The translations under genes and the position numbers were made by a program. Shown one piece after another: positions 41,858 through 51,619 of a stretch of 64,000 nt of DNA (its first letter is position 1; each line of letters starts with the position of its first letter). The notes beneath the pieces are model-generated. The model was not told the DNA's origin and did no database searches. It was given only the letters and a program-made list of their open reading frames with translations. The stretch spans positions 16,878 to 80,877 of the forward strand of contig JAJCZL010000046.1 of the NCBI GenBank assembly GCA_029262415.1. The letters run 5' to 3'. Origin of the DNA: Deltaproteobacteria bacterium (GTDB lineage Bacteria > Desulfobacterota > Binatia > UBA1149 > JAJCZL01).

Positions 41858-43248
41858 TAGAGCATGACCTGCGCAGCGAGCTGCTCGAATCGCTCGAGCG
41901 GTGCAGCTTTGAAACCTTCGCGAATACGTCGTGCCGATGCCGCCAGAGCCTCAGCCGCTATTGGCCAGTCGACGTCGACCAGCTTGCCGCCTCGCTTCAC
42001 CACACGACCGGCGACTAGAACCGTGTCGACATCGTGTGGGTTGGCATTGAGCACCAGCGCACCGACCGGGTCGGTTGCAGGGACCATGTTGATGGAATCC
42101 GTACGTGTCAACACCAGGTCGGCTTGTTTACCGGGTGTGATGCTGCCGACGATCGCATCAAGCCCGGCGACGGTTGCGCCGCCGAGCGTCGCAAGTTCGA
42201 GTACCTCGCGGGCCTTGAGCCGGATGGAACGAGGAGGTGCGTCGAGCTGCTCGTTCTCAAGGCCGCGCTGGGCCTGAAGCATGAGGCGCATCTGTGCGAA
42301 CATATCGCCCGAATAATTAGAAACGATATCGATCCCCAGCGATGTTCGCACTGAGCGGGCGAGCGCGCGCGCCGCAACGGGATGGCCCATGCCCATCTGA
42401 AGCTCGGTCTCCGGTGTCGCCGAGATGCCCGCACCAGAGTCTGCGAGGCGCTCCAACTCCTCATCGTCGAGGGCCGAGCCGTGCACAAAGAGCAGGTCTT
42501 CGTCGAGCAAGCCCTCACCGGCGAGCGATCCGACGATTCGTCGCCCGCGATCGTATCGGCCCATCGCCACGTGAAGCGATATACGGTGGGCACCGATTTC
42601 TCGCCCGAGCCGGATCTCGTCGCGGATCAACTCAAAGGTCGAGCCTTCCGCCTCGTTGGGCGCCAAGCCAATGCGAAGGAGGGCGTCCTCAGAAGCGAAC
42701 TGTTGCGCGGCTAGGCGACGGAGATCGGGCACGCGCCAGCTCGCGTCCTCCTCAGGCAGAAACTCCGGCAACGTCGGGTTGCCGAACAGCCCGTAGCAAA
42801 ACACTCCGCGGATTCCGGCATCGCGCAGTCCGTGAACAGCTTCGTCGCTGTGCTCAGGAGAATTCAGTATGTGGCAGTGGTCAATAATCGTGGTGATGCC
42901 AGCGTTGAGAGCTTCCAACGCCCCAACGTAGTTTCCCAGATAGACGTCGCCCGGATTGTAGAGGGCGCTATAGATGCAACGCATGCGGACAAAGTAGTCG
43001 AACAGGCTCCAGTCGGTCGCGACGGTGCGCAGCTGGGTCTGCCAAACGTGACGATGGGTATCGACAAATCCCGGCGACACAATCATTCCAGCGGCGTCGA
43101 TCCGCTCGCAGCCGGCCACTTCTATCCGTGGCGCCACCTCAGCGATCTTGCCACCTTCGATCAGGACGTCACCGCGCTCTAGATCGCCGATAACGGCATC
43201 CAGGGTCACGAGTCGTCCTCCTTCGATGAGCAATCGATGATGCGACAT
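41857..43248 (-). CDS. Amidohydrolase (cytosine-deaminase / TrzN-AtzA-like)
   Basis: A 463-aa metal-dependent hydrolase. Metal ligands are in GFVDTHRHVWQTQLR (H-x-H), the strand HRISLHVAMGR, LLFVHGSALDDEEL and the aspartate of DIVSNYSGDMFAQ. The N- and C-terminal strands (GGRLVTLDAVIGDLERGDVLIEGGKI; PGKQADLVLTR) form the flanking beta-sandwich. The sequence type suits deamination of a nitrogen heterocycle, but specificity cannot be set. It is the first gene of a run with WS/DGAT and DUF389. Confidence 0.88.
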   Translation of the reverse strand: MSHHRLLIEGGRLVTLDAVIGDLERGDVLIEGGKIAEVAPRIEVAGCERIDAAGMIVSPGFVDTHRHVWQTQLRTVATDWSLFDYFVRMRCIYSALYNPGDVYLGNYVGALEALNAGITTIIDHCHILNSPEHSDEAVHGLRDAGIRGVFCYGLFGNPTLPEFLPEEDASWRVPDLRRLAAQQFASEDALLRIGLAPNEAEGSTFELIRDEIRLGREIGAHRISLHVAMGRYDRGRRIVGSLAGEGLLDEDLLFVHGSALDDEELERLADSGAGISATPETELQMGMGHPVAARALARSVRTSLGIDIVSNYSGDMFAQMRLMLQAQRGLENEQLDAPPRSIRLKAREVLELATLGGATVAGLDAIVGSITPGKQADLVLTRTDSINMVPATDPVGALVLNANPHDVDTVLVAGRVVKRGGKLVDVDWPIAAEALAASARRIREGFKAAPLERFEQLAAQVML

Positions 43249-43348
43249 GATCTCCCGCTACCTTCCGCTTCCTAAACGAGAGTGGCGTCAGCGCTCAACA
43301 CTGCCGCGATTCTGACATCCGCCCCCGATTGAAACCAATTGCTCATCC

Positions 43349-43858
43349 CTATGACTGCGAAAGGGGATTGTAGGGCATGTCGGTCGAGCCATAGCCGAGG
43401 CCGAGCTGGTGCAACATGAACGTCGCTTGCGCACGATGATGGGTTTGATGGTTAAACATCTGGTTTATGAACAACGCGCGCGGGCGGCAGCGGTTGCGAC
43501 TAAGCTCCTCGCTATAGAACTCGAAGGTAACCTCGAACCATTGCGGCGCAGCACTATCCATCTGCTCTAGTATCTCGTTATCAAGTACAACCCTTGCCGT
43601 CCTTAACTCACGATAGTCCTCGTAGGGGATGATAGTCGCGTCGAAGGCCTCAGGCGGTTTGCCTGCGATGATGAACGTCATGAGAACGCGGTCAACGTGC
43701 AAAATATGATTGAGAGTTGCGTGCAAGCTGCGAAAGAAGGCGCCGCGATCACGGGGCAGAACATCCTCGCCAAGGCTGTCGCACAGGCCGAACAGGACAT
43801 CGTTTTGCCATCGGTTGTAGCGCGCCATCTCCATGGCCATGGTCTTGTAGATCGACAT
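43349..43858 (-). CDS. DinB-family protein
   Basis: A 169-aa four-helix-bundle protein of the DinB/YfiT superfamily. Helix 1 is MAMEMARYNRWQNDVLFGLCD. The metal triad is probably the histidines in LNHILHVDRVL and FNHQTHHRAQATFMLHQLGL. Family members include thiol transferases, but most are uncharacterised. It is divergent from the DUF4336 gene across a 110-base gap that holds both promoters. Confidence 0.9.
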   Translation of the reverse strand: MSIYKTMAMEMARYNRWQNDVLFGLCDSLGEDVLPRDRGAFFRSLHATLNHILHVDRVLMTFIIAGKPPEAFDATIIPYEDYRELRTARVVLDNEILEQMDSAAPQWFEVTFEFYSEELSRNRCRPRALFINQMFNHQTHHRAQATFMLHQLGLGYGSTDMPYNPLSQS

Positions 43859-43968
43859 ACTTCGTCACCTCATGCTCCTATCGGCTACCCGATACGATCA
43901 GCAAATGCAGGGCCGTGTCATCAGGTAGCTGACTGGCGGTGCGACGAACGCGACGCTAGACTACCGCC

Positions 43969-44652
43969 ATGCTCGAGGAATTCGCTACTGCGCTGTACAT
44001 GGCCGACGGGCCGACGGTATCCTTCTTCGGCTTCCCCTATCCGACGCGCATGGCGCTGGTGCGTCTGAGCGACGGGGGCGTGTGGGTATGGTCACCAATC
44101 GCGCTCACTCCCGAACTCGCCGACGCTGTCGACGCCATCGGGCCGGTTCGCCACATTGTCTCGCCCAACAAGATCCACCATCTGTTCCTGAAGGAGTGGG
44201 CGACAAGATGGCCGGACGCGCTGCTCTACGCGCCGCCCGGACTCGCTAAGCGTAGGCCCGACTTGCACTTTCATGCAGACCTCGGCGACGAACCTGATGC
44301 CGCTTGGGCCGCAGACATCGAGCAAACGATTTTCTGCGGCTCGATCGCAATGACGGAAGTAGCCTTCTTCCACCGCTCGTCTCGCACGGCGATTCTCTGC
44401 GACCTGGTGCAACGACACGACCCGGCGCAGATGAAGGGCCTAAAGGGAATGCTGATGCGTGCGGACGGATTGGTCGGCGAGCACGGCAGCACGCCGCGCG
44501 AGTGGCGGGCGAGCTTCTTGCGCCGCGGCCGCGCGCGCGCGGCCCGAGCACGGGTACTGGCCTGGGCACCCGAGCGGCTGCTGATCGCGCACGGTGAGTG
44601 CGCAAGCGAAAACGCTACCCAGATCCTCACCCGGGCGTTGGCCTGGATGTGA
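43969..44652 (+). CDS. DUF4336-family (metallo-hydrolase-like) protein
   Basis: A 227-aa protein matching DUF4336: MALVRLSDGGVWVWSPIALTPELADAVDAIGPVRHIVSPNKIHHLFLKEWATRWPDALLYAPPGLAKRRPDL. The fold is metallo-beta-lactamase-like, with the histidines in NKIHHLFLKEW as the main metal-site candidates; the canonical HxHxDH is not present. Function unknown. Copy C of the repeat lies downstream. Confidence 0.85.
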   Translation: MLEEFATALYMADGPTVSFFGFPYPTRMALVRLSDGGVWVWSPIALTPELADAVDAIGPVRHIVSPNKIHHLFLKEWATRWPDALLYAPPGLAKRRPDLHFHADLGDEPDAAWAADIEQTIFCGSIAMTEVAFFHRSSRTAILCDLVQRHDPAQMKGLKGMLMRADGLVGEHGSTPREWRASFLRRGRARAARARVLAWAPERLLIAHGECASENATQILTRALAWM

Positions 44653-44858
44653 GCGTTGCAGCGAGCCTAGCCTAGGCGACTGACCCAAGACTGCTCAAGG
44701 TTTCAGAGACGCTGATGTAGACTCGTCGGCATGAGCGAGGCGGAGCGGTCGAGGATCTCGAGTTGGCGGCGTTCGAGCAGCGCTACTCGGTCAAAGGTGA
44801 GATCGCAGAGATGCAGGCCGCCAAAGGGAGAATGGAGCGCACGCATGGACCGCACGCT

Positions 44859-44997
44859 GACAGGCCCGGCTGCACATTCCGCGCGGAATGTGGAACCTCC
44901 ATGACCCGCCGCGCAGCCTTACTCGACGATCTCTCGCTCGATTTCGCCACATCACTGACCAACATCGACCGGGCGGGGGAGCCTTGAGTCGGTCTCC
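44859..44997 (+). repeat. 140-bp dispersed repeat, copy C
   Basis: The third copy, same orientation as copy A, with the intact 18-bp palindrome. Relative to A and B it has lost 3 bases after the palindrome and differs near the 3' end (AACATCGACCGGG). It sits between DUF4336 (stop 44652) and the leftward DUF486 remnant (stop 45026), again at convergent ends. The 44653-44858 stretch holds no gene I can support. Confidence 0.9.
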
Positions 44998-45025
44998 GGC
45001 CCGCTCCATGTGCCGGTAAGGCGGG

Positions 45026-45194
45026 TCAACGCACGCCCAGTCCGCCCCTGAACATGAAGTAGGCCGCGCCCAACAGACACAGGGCTGCCCATAAGTAGTC
45101 GAGCTTAACCGGCTCGCGCAGATACAGCGTTGCTAAACGTCATGAAGACATTGGAAGCCATCAAGAGCAGAATCGTCTTCGCGATCGGGGACAT
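45026..45194 (-). pseudogene. DUF486 (DMT-type membrane protein) gene with internal deletion
   Basis: The minus strand from ATG 45194 reads MSPIAKTILLLMASNVFMTF, the N-terminus of DUF486-type small membrane proteins. Then, in another frame, TLYLREPVKLDYLWAALCLLG and AAYFMFRGGLGVR to a stop at 45026, the family C-terminus. Some 55-60 central residues are missing and the frame is shifted at the junction near 45130. The promoter side and SD (AAGGAAAGGAGTG) are intact, so the deletion looks recent. Confidence 0.75.
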
Positions 45195-45357
45195 TACTCT
45201 TACACTCCTTTCCTTCTGAAAGCACCCGGCTCAGTCTAGCGCATACGCGTTCGGACGCATCGAGATTGCGTGCGGAAACGAGAGCGCTATCATCAGCACC
45301 GGCACCGTCACGGCCGGGTAAACGCACCGGCCCGGTAGTCCTTCACGGAGAGCACCG

Positions 45358-46392
45358 ATGTACCCCCTGCCCATCCAGACCACTTCAACGCTGACTCTCT
45401 GCGCAAGCTTGGCTATCTGCGCGAGCTTAGTCGGAACCAGTGCCGTAGCGCAGAACGAGCCGCCGGACACCCATGGACGGGGAGCGCATGCCCAACACGC
45501 GATCAAACAGCCTGATATCGGCTTTAACATTCCCCGCGAGCGCAACTGGATAAAGCTGCAGCGCTGGCTATCGGGACAAAAGCTGGAGTCTAAGGCCGAG
45601 GTTTCCGTCGATATCTCCGACCCCTTTCTTCTCGCCGACGGCGCGCATCTGTTCGACATGTACTGCGCCAACTGCCACGGCGCCCAAGGCAAAGGCGACG
45701 GTCCGCGCGCCGACGGTCTTGAACCGAGGCCTCGCGATCTGGCATCCGGTATGTTCAAGTTCCGCTCGACTCCCTCAGGCGAGCCACCGACAAGCCAGGA
45801 TCTGTTTCAAACCATCAGCGGCGGTCTGCGTGGCACAGGGATGCTTCCTTTCGCCGATCTTGCCGAGTCGCAACGCTGGGCTCTGGTAGCCCACGTGAGC
45901 AAACTCGCCAACCTGCAGGCACAGGACTCCGACCAAGGACCACTGGACGTACCCGCGCCACAGCAGGGGACCTCGTTGCGGGATCGAGTCGCGCGCGGCC
46001 GACAGTTCTACACCAAGCTGGGCTGTGACAAGTGTCACGGCCTCACCGGGCGTGGCGACGGCCCCTCGGCCCGCGATCAAGTGGATGCTTACGGCAGGCC
46101 TATGGTGCCCAGGGATTTTGTGACCCAAGCTCTCAAGCGCGGCGAATACCCGGAAGACATCTATCAGAGCATCGCGACCGGACTCGATGGAACCCCGATG
46201 CCCGGTTATCTGGAAAGCGCTGCGAGCGAGGAGATCTGGGATCTGGTCGCGTTCGTGAGTTCACTTCCGGCTCAGGGTTTCAGCAAAGTCTCTGCTCTGG
46301 AACTCGCCCGCGCGCGCGAGTTGGTGAACATACAGCAAGGCCGCGGCCGGCACGCCGTGATCTCGGGATGCGGCTGCAGCTCAAGACGGTAA
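45358..46392 (+). CDS. Secreted diheme cytochrome c
   Basis: A 344-aa exported electron carrier. The signal peptide ends near SAVAQ. Two class I c-type domains are present: C103-A-N-C106-H107 followed by GAQGKGDGP, and C223-D-K-C226-H227 followed by GLTGRGDGP; distal methionine ligands are probably in GTGMLPFADL and GTPMPGYLE. The C-terminus ends ISGCGCSSRR, an unexplained cysteine tip. GGAGAG precedes the ATG. It will depend on the Ccm genes at 23-25 kb and lies beside the metal-efflux cluster. Confidence 0.9.
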   Translation: MYPLPIQTTSTLTLCASLAICASLVGTSAVAQNEPPDTHGRGAHAQHAIKQPDIGFNIPRERNWIKLQRWLSGQKLESKAEVSVDISDPFLLADGAHLFDMYCANCHGAQGKGDGPRADGLEPRPRDLASGMFKFRSTPSGEPPTSQDLFQTISGGLRGTGMLPFADLAESQRWALVAHVSKLANLQAQDSDQGPLDVPAPQQGTSLRDRVARGRQFYTKLGCDKCHGLTGRGDGPSARDQVDAYGRPMVPRDFVTQALKRGEYPEDIYQSIATGLDGTPMPGYLESAASEEIWDLVAFVSSLPAQGFSKVSALELARARELVNIQQGRGRHAVISGCGCSSRR

Positions 46393-46409
46393 GGTGCGGG
46401 CTTACGTGT

Positions 46410-47267
46410 TTACGCGTCTTTGTAGCGATAAAACCCGCGACCGCTCTTGCAGCCCAGGTAACCGGCGTCAACGTACTTTTTGAGCAACGGACACGGTCGG
46501 TACTTGTCGTCGCCGAGAACGTCTTTCATGACTTCCATGATCGCGAGGCAAGTGTCGAGACCGATGAGATCGGCCAGAGCCAGCGGGCCCATCGGCTGGT
46601 TGCTGCCGAGCTTCATAGCTCTATCTACGTCTTCGACCGAACCCACGCCTTCGTATACACAATAGACCGCCTCATTGATCATCGGCAGCAGTACCCGGTT
46701 GACGATAAAGCCCGGGGAGTCCTCGGCGACCATAGTCACCTTGCCCATACGTTCGGATAACTCGCGAACCGTCTCGTAGGCATCGGTTCCAGTAGCAAGA
46801 CCGCGCACGATCTCCACCAGCGTCATCACCTGCGGCGGATTCATGAAATGCATGCCGATAACCTTGTCGGGACGCCCGCTGCGGCTGCCGAGACGCGTTA
46901 TCGAGATCGACGAGGTGTTCGAAGCAAGCACGACCTCGGATCGACAGATTTCGTTGAGTCGACGGAACAGCTCGATCTTGAGGTCTTCGTTTTCGCTGGC
47001 CGCTTCGATGACGAAGTCGGCAGCGGCGAGATCGGAGAACTCGGCCGTGGGGTAAACCCGGGCGCGGGTGGAAGCACCCTCTTCGGACGAAATCTTCTCC
47101 TTGCGCTGCAGTCGTTGCAGGCCGTTCTCTATGTTCTCCAGCCCGCGGGCGATGAGCGAATCGGATACGTCGTGCAACAGGACTTTGAAGCCTGCTTGTG
47201 CGGCTACCTGAGCGATGCCGCTGCCCATCTGGCCGGCGCCGACGACGGCTATTGTAGAAATGTTCAT
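46410..47267 (-). CDS. 3-hydroxybutyryl-CoA / 3-hydroxyacyl-CoA dehydrogenase
   Basis: A 285-aa NAD-dependent dehydrogenase. The Rossmann motif is AVVGAGQMGSGIAQVAAQAGF. Catalytic residues lie in ASNTSSISITRL, IGMHFMNPPQVMTLVEIVRG (His) and the C-terminal domain ends with LGCKSGRGFYRY. The size is that of single-domain Hbd/PaaH enzymes. Together with the thiolase at 18038 it could form part of acyl-CoA metabolism, though the two are not linked. It converges on the diheme cytochrome gene. Confidence 0.95.
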   Translation of the reverse strand: MNISTIAVVGAGQMGSGIAQVAAQAGFKVLLHDVSDSLIARGLENIENGLQRLQRKEKISSEEGASTRARVYPTAEFSDLAAADFVIEAASENEDLKIELFRRLNEICRSEVVLASNTSSISITRLGSRSGRPDKVIGMHFMNPPQVMTLVEIVRGLATGTDAYETVRELSERMGKVTMVAEDSPGFIVNRVLLPMINEAVYCVYEGVGSVEDVDRAMKLGSNQPMGPLALADLIGLDTCLAIMEVMKDVLGDDKYRPCPLLKKYVDAGYLGCKSGRGFYRYKDA

Positions 47268-47355
47268 GGAGCTCCTCCTTGCCGCTCAGTGTTGTGCCGA
47301 GCGTTCGCGCACGCAACCGTTGCCGCCTCGCTGGAGATCCGCCGCCCTGCGTGTA

Positions 47356-47883
47356 TTACTTACTGTCGGCCGCGCTGCTCACGAGTTCGCCGCAGCCGAG
47401 CATGCTGCTTCCGTAGTACGGGTTCTTGATGTCTCCGCTTCTTTGCAGCCAGCTTGCATCGGCCATCGAACAGGAGAAGACACTAACGCCCTCCGGGTCG
47501 GACATCGAAGCCCACATGGCCATCGGGCGTGACAATCGCTTAAACGCCTCTCGCGCTTGCTCGATGGTCGTCGCTTTTGCCACTTCATTCGATGCGGACG
47601 TAATCTGTTCAGGTAAGCTTTTGTAGTGCTCGGCGTGTTCATCGGTGAGCTTGCTCGCATCGAGAGTCGCCGCAGACGCGGCAATACTCTTTGCAGCTTC
47701 TGCAACTCCTTTGAACGAATCCCCCGCGAGGGCTTCCTGCACGGGGATATAGCCGGCAAGCACTTGCTTCATGCCGTCGTCGAAATCGTGGCCTCCCGAA
47801 TCTGCAAACGCCGAATGTCCAAACGCTGCGGTGCAGAGTAGAGCGAGAGCGGTCACGCACTGGATACTAGTTCTCTGTTTCAT
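47356..47883 (-). CDS. Stand-alone DUF3347 periplasmic protein
   Basis: A 175-aa protein with signal peptide (ALALLCTAAFGHSAFA). The helical DUF3347 body (GYIPVQEALAGDSFKGVAEAAKSIAASAATLD) ends in a cysteine motif: VFSCSMADASWLQRSGDIKNPYYGSSMLGCGELV. The same motif closes the CusB protein encoded two genes upstream (FHCPMAGSGW...NPYYGFSMHQCGD), so it is probably a free metal-binding copy of that domain. AGGAGGTTTATATG provides the start. It is last in the efflux cluster. Confidence 0.88.
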   Translation of the reverse strand: MKQRTSIQCVTALALLCTAAFGHSAFADSGGHDFDDGMKQVLAGYIPVQEALAGDSFKGVAEAAKSIAASAATLDASKLTDEHAEHYKSLPEQITSASNEVAKATTIEQAREAFKRLSRPMAMWASMSDPEGVSVFSCSMADASWLQRSGDIKNPYYGSSMLGCGELVSSAADSK

Positions 47884-47931
47884 ATAAACCTCCTTACTTC
47901 TATCGCTACAGGCGTCTGGGCGACGTAGTTA

Positions 47932-47961
47932 GTCCCGAGGCGTTCAAACGCGCCTCGGGAC
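47932..47961 (-). terminator. Perfect stem-loop at the end of cusA
   Basis: GTCCCGAGGCG and CGCCTCGGGAC form a perfect 11-bp stem around 8 bases, starting directly after the cusA stop. No T-run follows in the direction of cusA transcription, so it may reduce rather than end read-through into the DUF3347 gene or protect the upstream message from decay. Confidence 0.6.
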
Positions 47962-50900
47962 TCAGTCATTGGACCGCCCCTGGCGCTCCTCGCGTTGCTC
48001 GCCGGCCAGACGCCGCTCGAGCACGACCTCGTAGATGACGGGGATGATGACGAGAGTGAGCACCGTCGCGCTTATTAGCCCGCCGACCATCGGCCCGGCT
48101 ATCCTCTTCATAGTCTCCGAGCCTGTGGAGGTTGCCCACATGATCGGAAGTAGGCCGATGAGCGTGGTCATGACGGTCATCAGCTTGGGCCGGACTCGCT
48201 GAACAGCCCCCTCCATGATCGCTTCACGCACATCGCTGCGGGTGTTCATCCGGCCTTCGCTCTTCATGCGCTCGTAGGCTTCGTCGAGATACACGAGCAT
48301 TACGACACCGGTCTCGGCCGCGAGACCGGCGAGCGCAATGAACCCGACATAAACAGCCACCGAGAGGTTGTATGACTCGGCTCCGGTAAACTTCGACAAC
48401 AGGTCTAGGAACCACAGAAGCCAGACACCGCCGACAAGGGCGAACGGCAAACTGAGCATGACTACCGAGGATTCGACGATGTTGCCGAAATGCATGTAGA
48501 GAAGCAGGAAGATGACCAGGACGGCAAGCGGAATGAGTATCTTCAATCGCGCGGCAGCCTCCTGCATATACTCGTACTGTCCTGACCAAATTATGCTGTA
48601 GCCGGACGGGAGCGACACTTGCTCAGCGACCGCTTGTTTGGCACGCCCTACGTACGAGCCTACATCGACGCCGGCCAGGTCCACGTATATCCACGCTGTG
48701 CGGCGAGCGTTCTCACTCTTAATTACCGGCGGCCCCTTGTGAAGCTCGATACGCGCGAGTTGACTGATCGGTACTTGCGCACCGGTAGGCGTCGCAATCA
48801 GGGTGCGCTCGAGCGCGGCGCGGTTGTCGCGGAGTTCTCGTGGGTAGCGGAGGTTTACCGGGTAGCGCTCGAGCCCTTCCACCGTATAGGTGACGTTCAT
48901 TCCACCCATAGCCGTCATTATGACGTTCTGGACGTCTTCGACCGTCAGGGCGTAGCGGGCAAGCTGCTCGCGATCGAGAACGAAGTCGAAGTAGTTTCCT
49001 CCCACCGTTTTCTCAGGGTAGGCCGAAAGCGTTCCAGGAACCGTGCGCACAGCTGCGGCCGTCTCTTGCGCGAGACGCCCGAGAACCTCGAGGTCGGGTC
49101 CCATGAGTTTAATCCCGACTGGGGTCTTGATCCCCGTAGAAAGCATGTCGATCCGTGTCTTGATCGGCATCGTCCACGCGTTGGTAAGCCCGGGAAGTTG
49201 CACGACATCATTTAACCCGGATATATGCTTGCCCGAGGTGTCCGAGTAGCCGTAGATGAGTTCCTTCATGGTGATCTTGCGCTCGAGCGGAAACAGCAGG
49301 CTGAGCCCGGCCCGCAGCGGAGCCGGCCAATTCGAAAAGAAGCGACTGACTGAAATACTTCGCCACTTGCTCTGGTCTTGCTCGAGCATAACCGTGGTTT
49401 CAACCATGCTTAACGGTGCTGGATCGGTTGCCGTGTCGGCGCGGCCGATCTTACCGAGCACGTGATGGACCTCCGGAAACGAGGCTATGAGCTTATCGGT
49501 CTGCTGCAGAATCTCCTTAGCTTTGGTCACGCTGATACCCGGATCGGTGGTGGGCATGTAGAGGATGTCGCCTTCGGAAAGAGGCGGCATGAACTCACTG
49601 CCGAGACCCGGAAAGATACCGACCGCTCCGTCGAGCAGCGCCTTCGCACCGCCGGCCAGCCGCCGGATGGCCAGCGGCGCCGATGCTTCACTCCAACGGC
49701 TCAGTGCCGGCCCGGCGCGTTCGCCTATGGAACCCAATCCGACCAGTGGCAACGCGGTCAAGGCGAGCACCAGTACGGCGGCGATCAAGGTCACAGCACG
49801 CCGTGCGAGGACACCTTCGAGAACCGGTTGGTAGATCCGGATGAGAAAGCGCGAGATTGGGTTTTCCTTTTCCGACCTGATCTTCCCGCGGATAAAGACC
49901 TCCATCAAAACCGGGATGACCGTGATCGCCAGCAGTGAGCTGAACGCCATCGCGAGTGTTTTGGTATAGGCAAGAGGCCGAAACAGCCGTCCCGACTGAC
50001 CGCCCAACGCGAAGACGGGGAGAAAACTAACCACTATGATCAACAGGCTGTAAAACAAGGCAGGGCCGACTTCACAGGCTGCCGCAATAATGATTTCGCG
50101 GTGTGGTTTCTTGCCGGCGTCACGTTCGAGATGTTTGTGCGCGTTCTCAACCATGACGACCGAGGCATCAACCATCACACCAATAGCGATCGCAATGCCG
50201 CCTAAGCTCATGATGTTCGCGTTGATACCGAGCCAATTCATCACCACCACACTCATGAGGATGCCGAGCGGAAGCGTGAATACCGCCACCAGCGCCGAAC
50301 GCAGGTGCAGAAGAAAGACGACGCAAACGAGCGCTACCACCGTCATCTCCTCGATCAGCTTCTCCTTGAGGGTGTCGACCGCGCGTTCGATGAGCAACGA
50401 GCGATCGTAGGCCACATCAATGCCGACCCCCGGCGGAAGACCGTCTTCGAGCTCGAGAAGGCGCTTCTTGGTGCGGCCGATTACTTGGTAGGCGTTCTCA
50501 CCGAAGCGCATGATGACAATGCCACCGACGGTTTCGCCCTGCCCGTTCCAGTCGGCGAGCCCACGGCGGATATCGGGGCCAAGCCCCACCGTCGCGACGT
50601 CACGTAGGTAGATCGGTGTGCCGACAGACGTCGCGCCGAGAGAAATCAGTCGGATGTCATCCAAACCCCGTATGTAGCCTAGACCTCGAACCATGTACTC
50701 GGTCTCGCTCGTCTCAATCACGCGTCCTCCGACGTCTATGTTGGAGCGGCGAATGGCCTTGCTCACGTGCTCAATCGAGATACCGTAGGCAAGCAAACGG
50801 TTGGGATCGACTGTCACTTGATATTGGCGAACGAAACCCCCGACCCCCGCCACTTCCGAGACACCCGGCACTGCGACCAGTTCGTAGCGGAGATACCAAT

Positions 50901-51606
50901 CCTGCAGGCTTCGTAGGTCGGACAGATCCTGCCCTGATGAAGCGATTTGACCACCGCCTACCGGGCAACGATCAAACGTTGGTGGAAGCGCTCGAATTTT
51001 GACAAGTGCATCTTGGATATCGACTGGTGCTTCCGTCTTTTTCGCATACCAACTGACATCGGCGTAGGCAGTTTCAGCCTCGCCTGTCACCGGCCGCTGA
51101 ATACGCGAAAGGTCGTTGTCTGGGTCATGCGCCCAGACACCACCCGGGTAATCGACGCAGTAGTTCCCGGTTGCCAACACATACTGATAAATCCAACCCA
51201 CGCCGGTTGCGTCGGGACCAAGCGCCGGGCTTACGGTGCTTGGCAACTTATTCCGAACGAAGTTCAGGTATTCAAGCACGCGAGAGCGTGCCCAGTAGAT
51301 GTCGGTGCCGTCTTCGAAAATGATGTAGACGAAGCTGAGGCCGAAGAAGCTGTAGCCGCGCACCACCTTCGCAAACGGCACGGCAAGCATCGCCGTCGTA
51401 AGCGGATAGGTGACCTGGTCTTCGATAACCTGCGGTGCCTGCCCGGGATACTCGGTGAAGACAATAACCTGGACGTCGGACAGATCCGGGATCGCATCAA
51501 GGCGGATAGTGTAAAGCGATAAGATGCCGGCGACCGTAGCGACAGCTGCGCCCAGGATGACAATGCCCCGATTGCGAACACTGTACTCGATGATTCTTGC
51601 AATCAT
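47962..51606 (-). CDS. cusA: CusA/CzcA-type heavy-metal efflux RND pump
   Basis: A 1214-aa proton-driven inner-membrane pump of the heavy-metal-efflux RND class. It begins MIARIIEYSVRNRGIVILGA, with 12 membrane segments in two halves and two large periplasmic loops. The proton-relay helix is IAIAIGVMVDASVVMVENAHKHLE. The C-terminal half has WSGQYEYMQEAAARLKILIP and GVVMLVYLDEAYER, typical of HME-RND. The length exceeds the usual 1030-1050 aa; the extra residues lie in the first large loop (VDYPGGVWAHDPDNDLSRIQ) and about 650-670. Copper/silver specificity is inferred from the CusB and DUF3347 partners. Confidence 0.95.
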   Translation of the reverse strand: MIARIIEYSVRNRGIVILGAAVATVAGILSLYTIRLDAIPDLSDVQVIVFTEYPGQAPQVIEDQVTYPLTTAMLAVPFAKVVRGYSFFGLSFVYIIFEDGTDIYWARSRVLEYLNFVRNKLPSTVSPALGPDATGVGWIYQYVLATGNYCVDYPGGVWAHDPDNDLSRIQRPVTGEAETAYADVSWYAKKTEAPVDIQDALVKIRALPPTFDRCPVGGGQIASSGQDLSDLRSLQDWYLRYELVAVPGVSEVAGVGGFVRQYQVTVDPNRLLAYGISIEHVSKAIRRSNIDVGGRVIETSETEYMVRGLGYIRGLDDIRLISLGATSVGTPIYLRDVATVGLGPDIRRGLADWNGQGETVGGIVIMRFGENAYQVIGRTKKRLLELEDGLPPGVGIDVAYDRSLLIERAVDTLKEKLIEEMTVVALVCVVFLLHLRSALVAVFTLPLGILMSVVVMNWLGINANIMSLGGIAIAIGVMVDASVVMVENAHKHLERDAGKKPHREIIIAAACEVGPALFYSLLIIVVSFLPVFALGGQSGRLFRPLAYTKTLAMAFSSLLAITVIPVLMEVFIRGKIRSEKENPISRFLIRIYQPVLEGVLARRAVTLIAAVLVLALTALPLVGLGSIGERAGPALSRWSEASAPLAIRRLAGGAKALLDGAVGIFPGLGSEFMPPLSEGDILYMPTTDPGISVTKAKEILQQTDKLIASFPEVHHVLGKIGRADTATDPAPLSMVETTVMLEQDQSKWRSISVSRFFSNWPAPLRAGLSLLFPLERKITMKELIYGYSDTSGKHISGLNDVVQLPGLTNAWTMPIKTRIDMLSTGIKTPVGIKLMGPDLEVLGRLAQETAAAVRTVPGTLSAYPEKTVGGNYFDFVLDREQLARYALTVEDVQNVIMTAMGGMNVTYTVEGLERYPVNLRYPRELRDNRAALERTLIATPTGAQVPISQLARIELHKGPPVIKSENARRTAWIYVDLAGVDVGSYVGRAKQAVAEQVSLPSGYSIIWSGQYEYMQEAAARLKILIPLAVLVIFLLLYMHFGNIVESSVVMLSLPFALVGGVWLLWFLDLLSKFTGAESYNLSVAVYVGFIALAGLAAETGVVMLVYLDEAYERMKSEGRMNTRSDVREAIMEGAVQRVRPKLMTVMTTLIGLLPIMWATSTGSETMKRIAGPMVGGLISATVLTLVIIPVIYEVVLERRLAGEQREERQGRSND

Positions 51607-51619
51607 GCCGGGAGGCTCC

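Noticed and set aside
44763..44987. 74-aa frame running through repeat copy C, and similar short peptides in copies A and B
   Set aside because: The reading frames end differently in the three copies and lack ribosome binding sites. The conservation appears to be at the DNA level.
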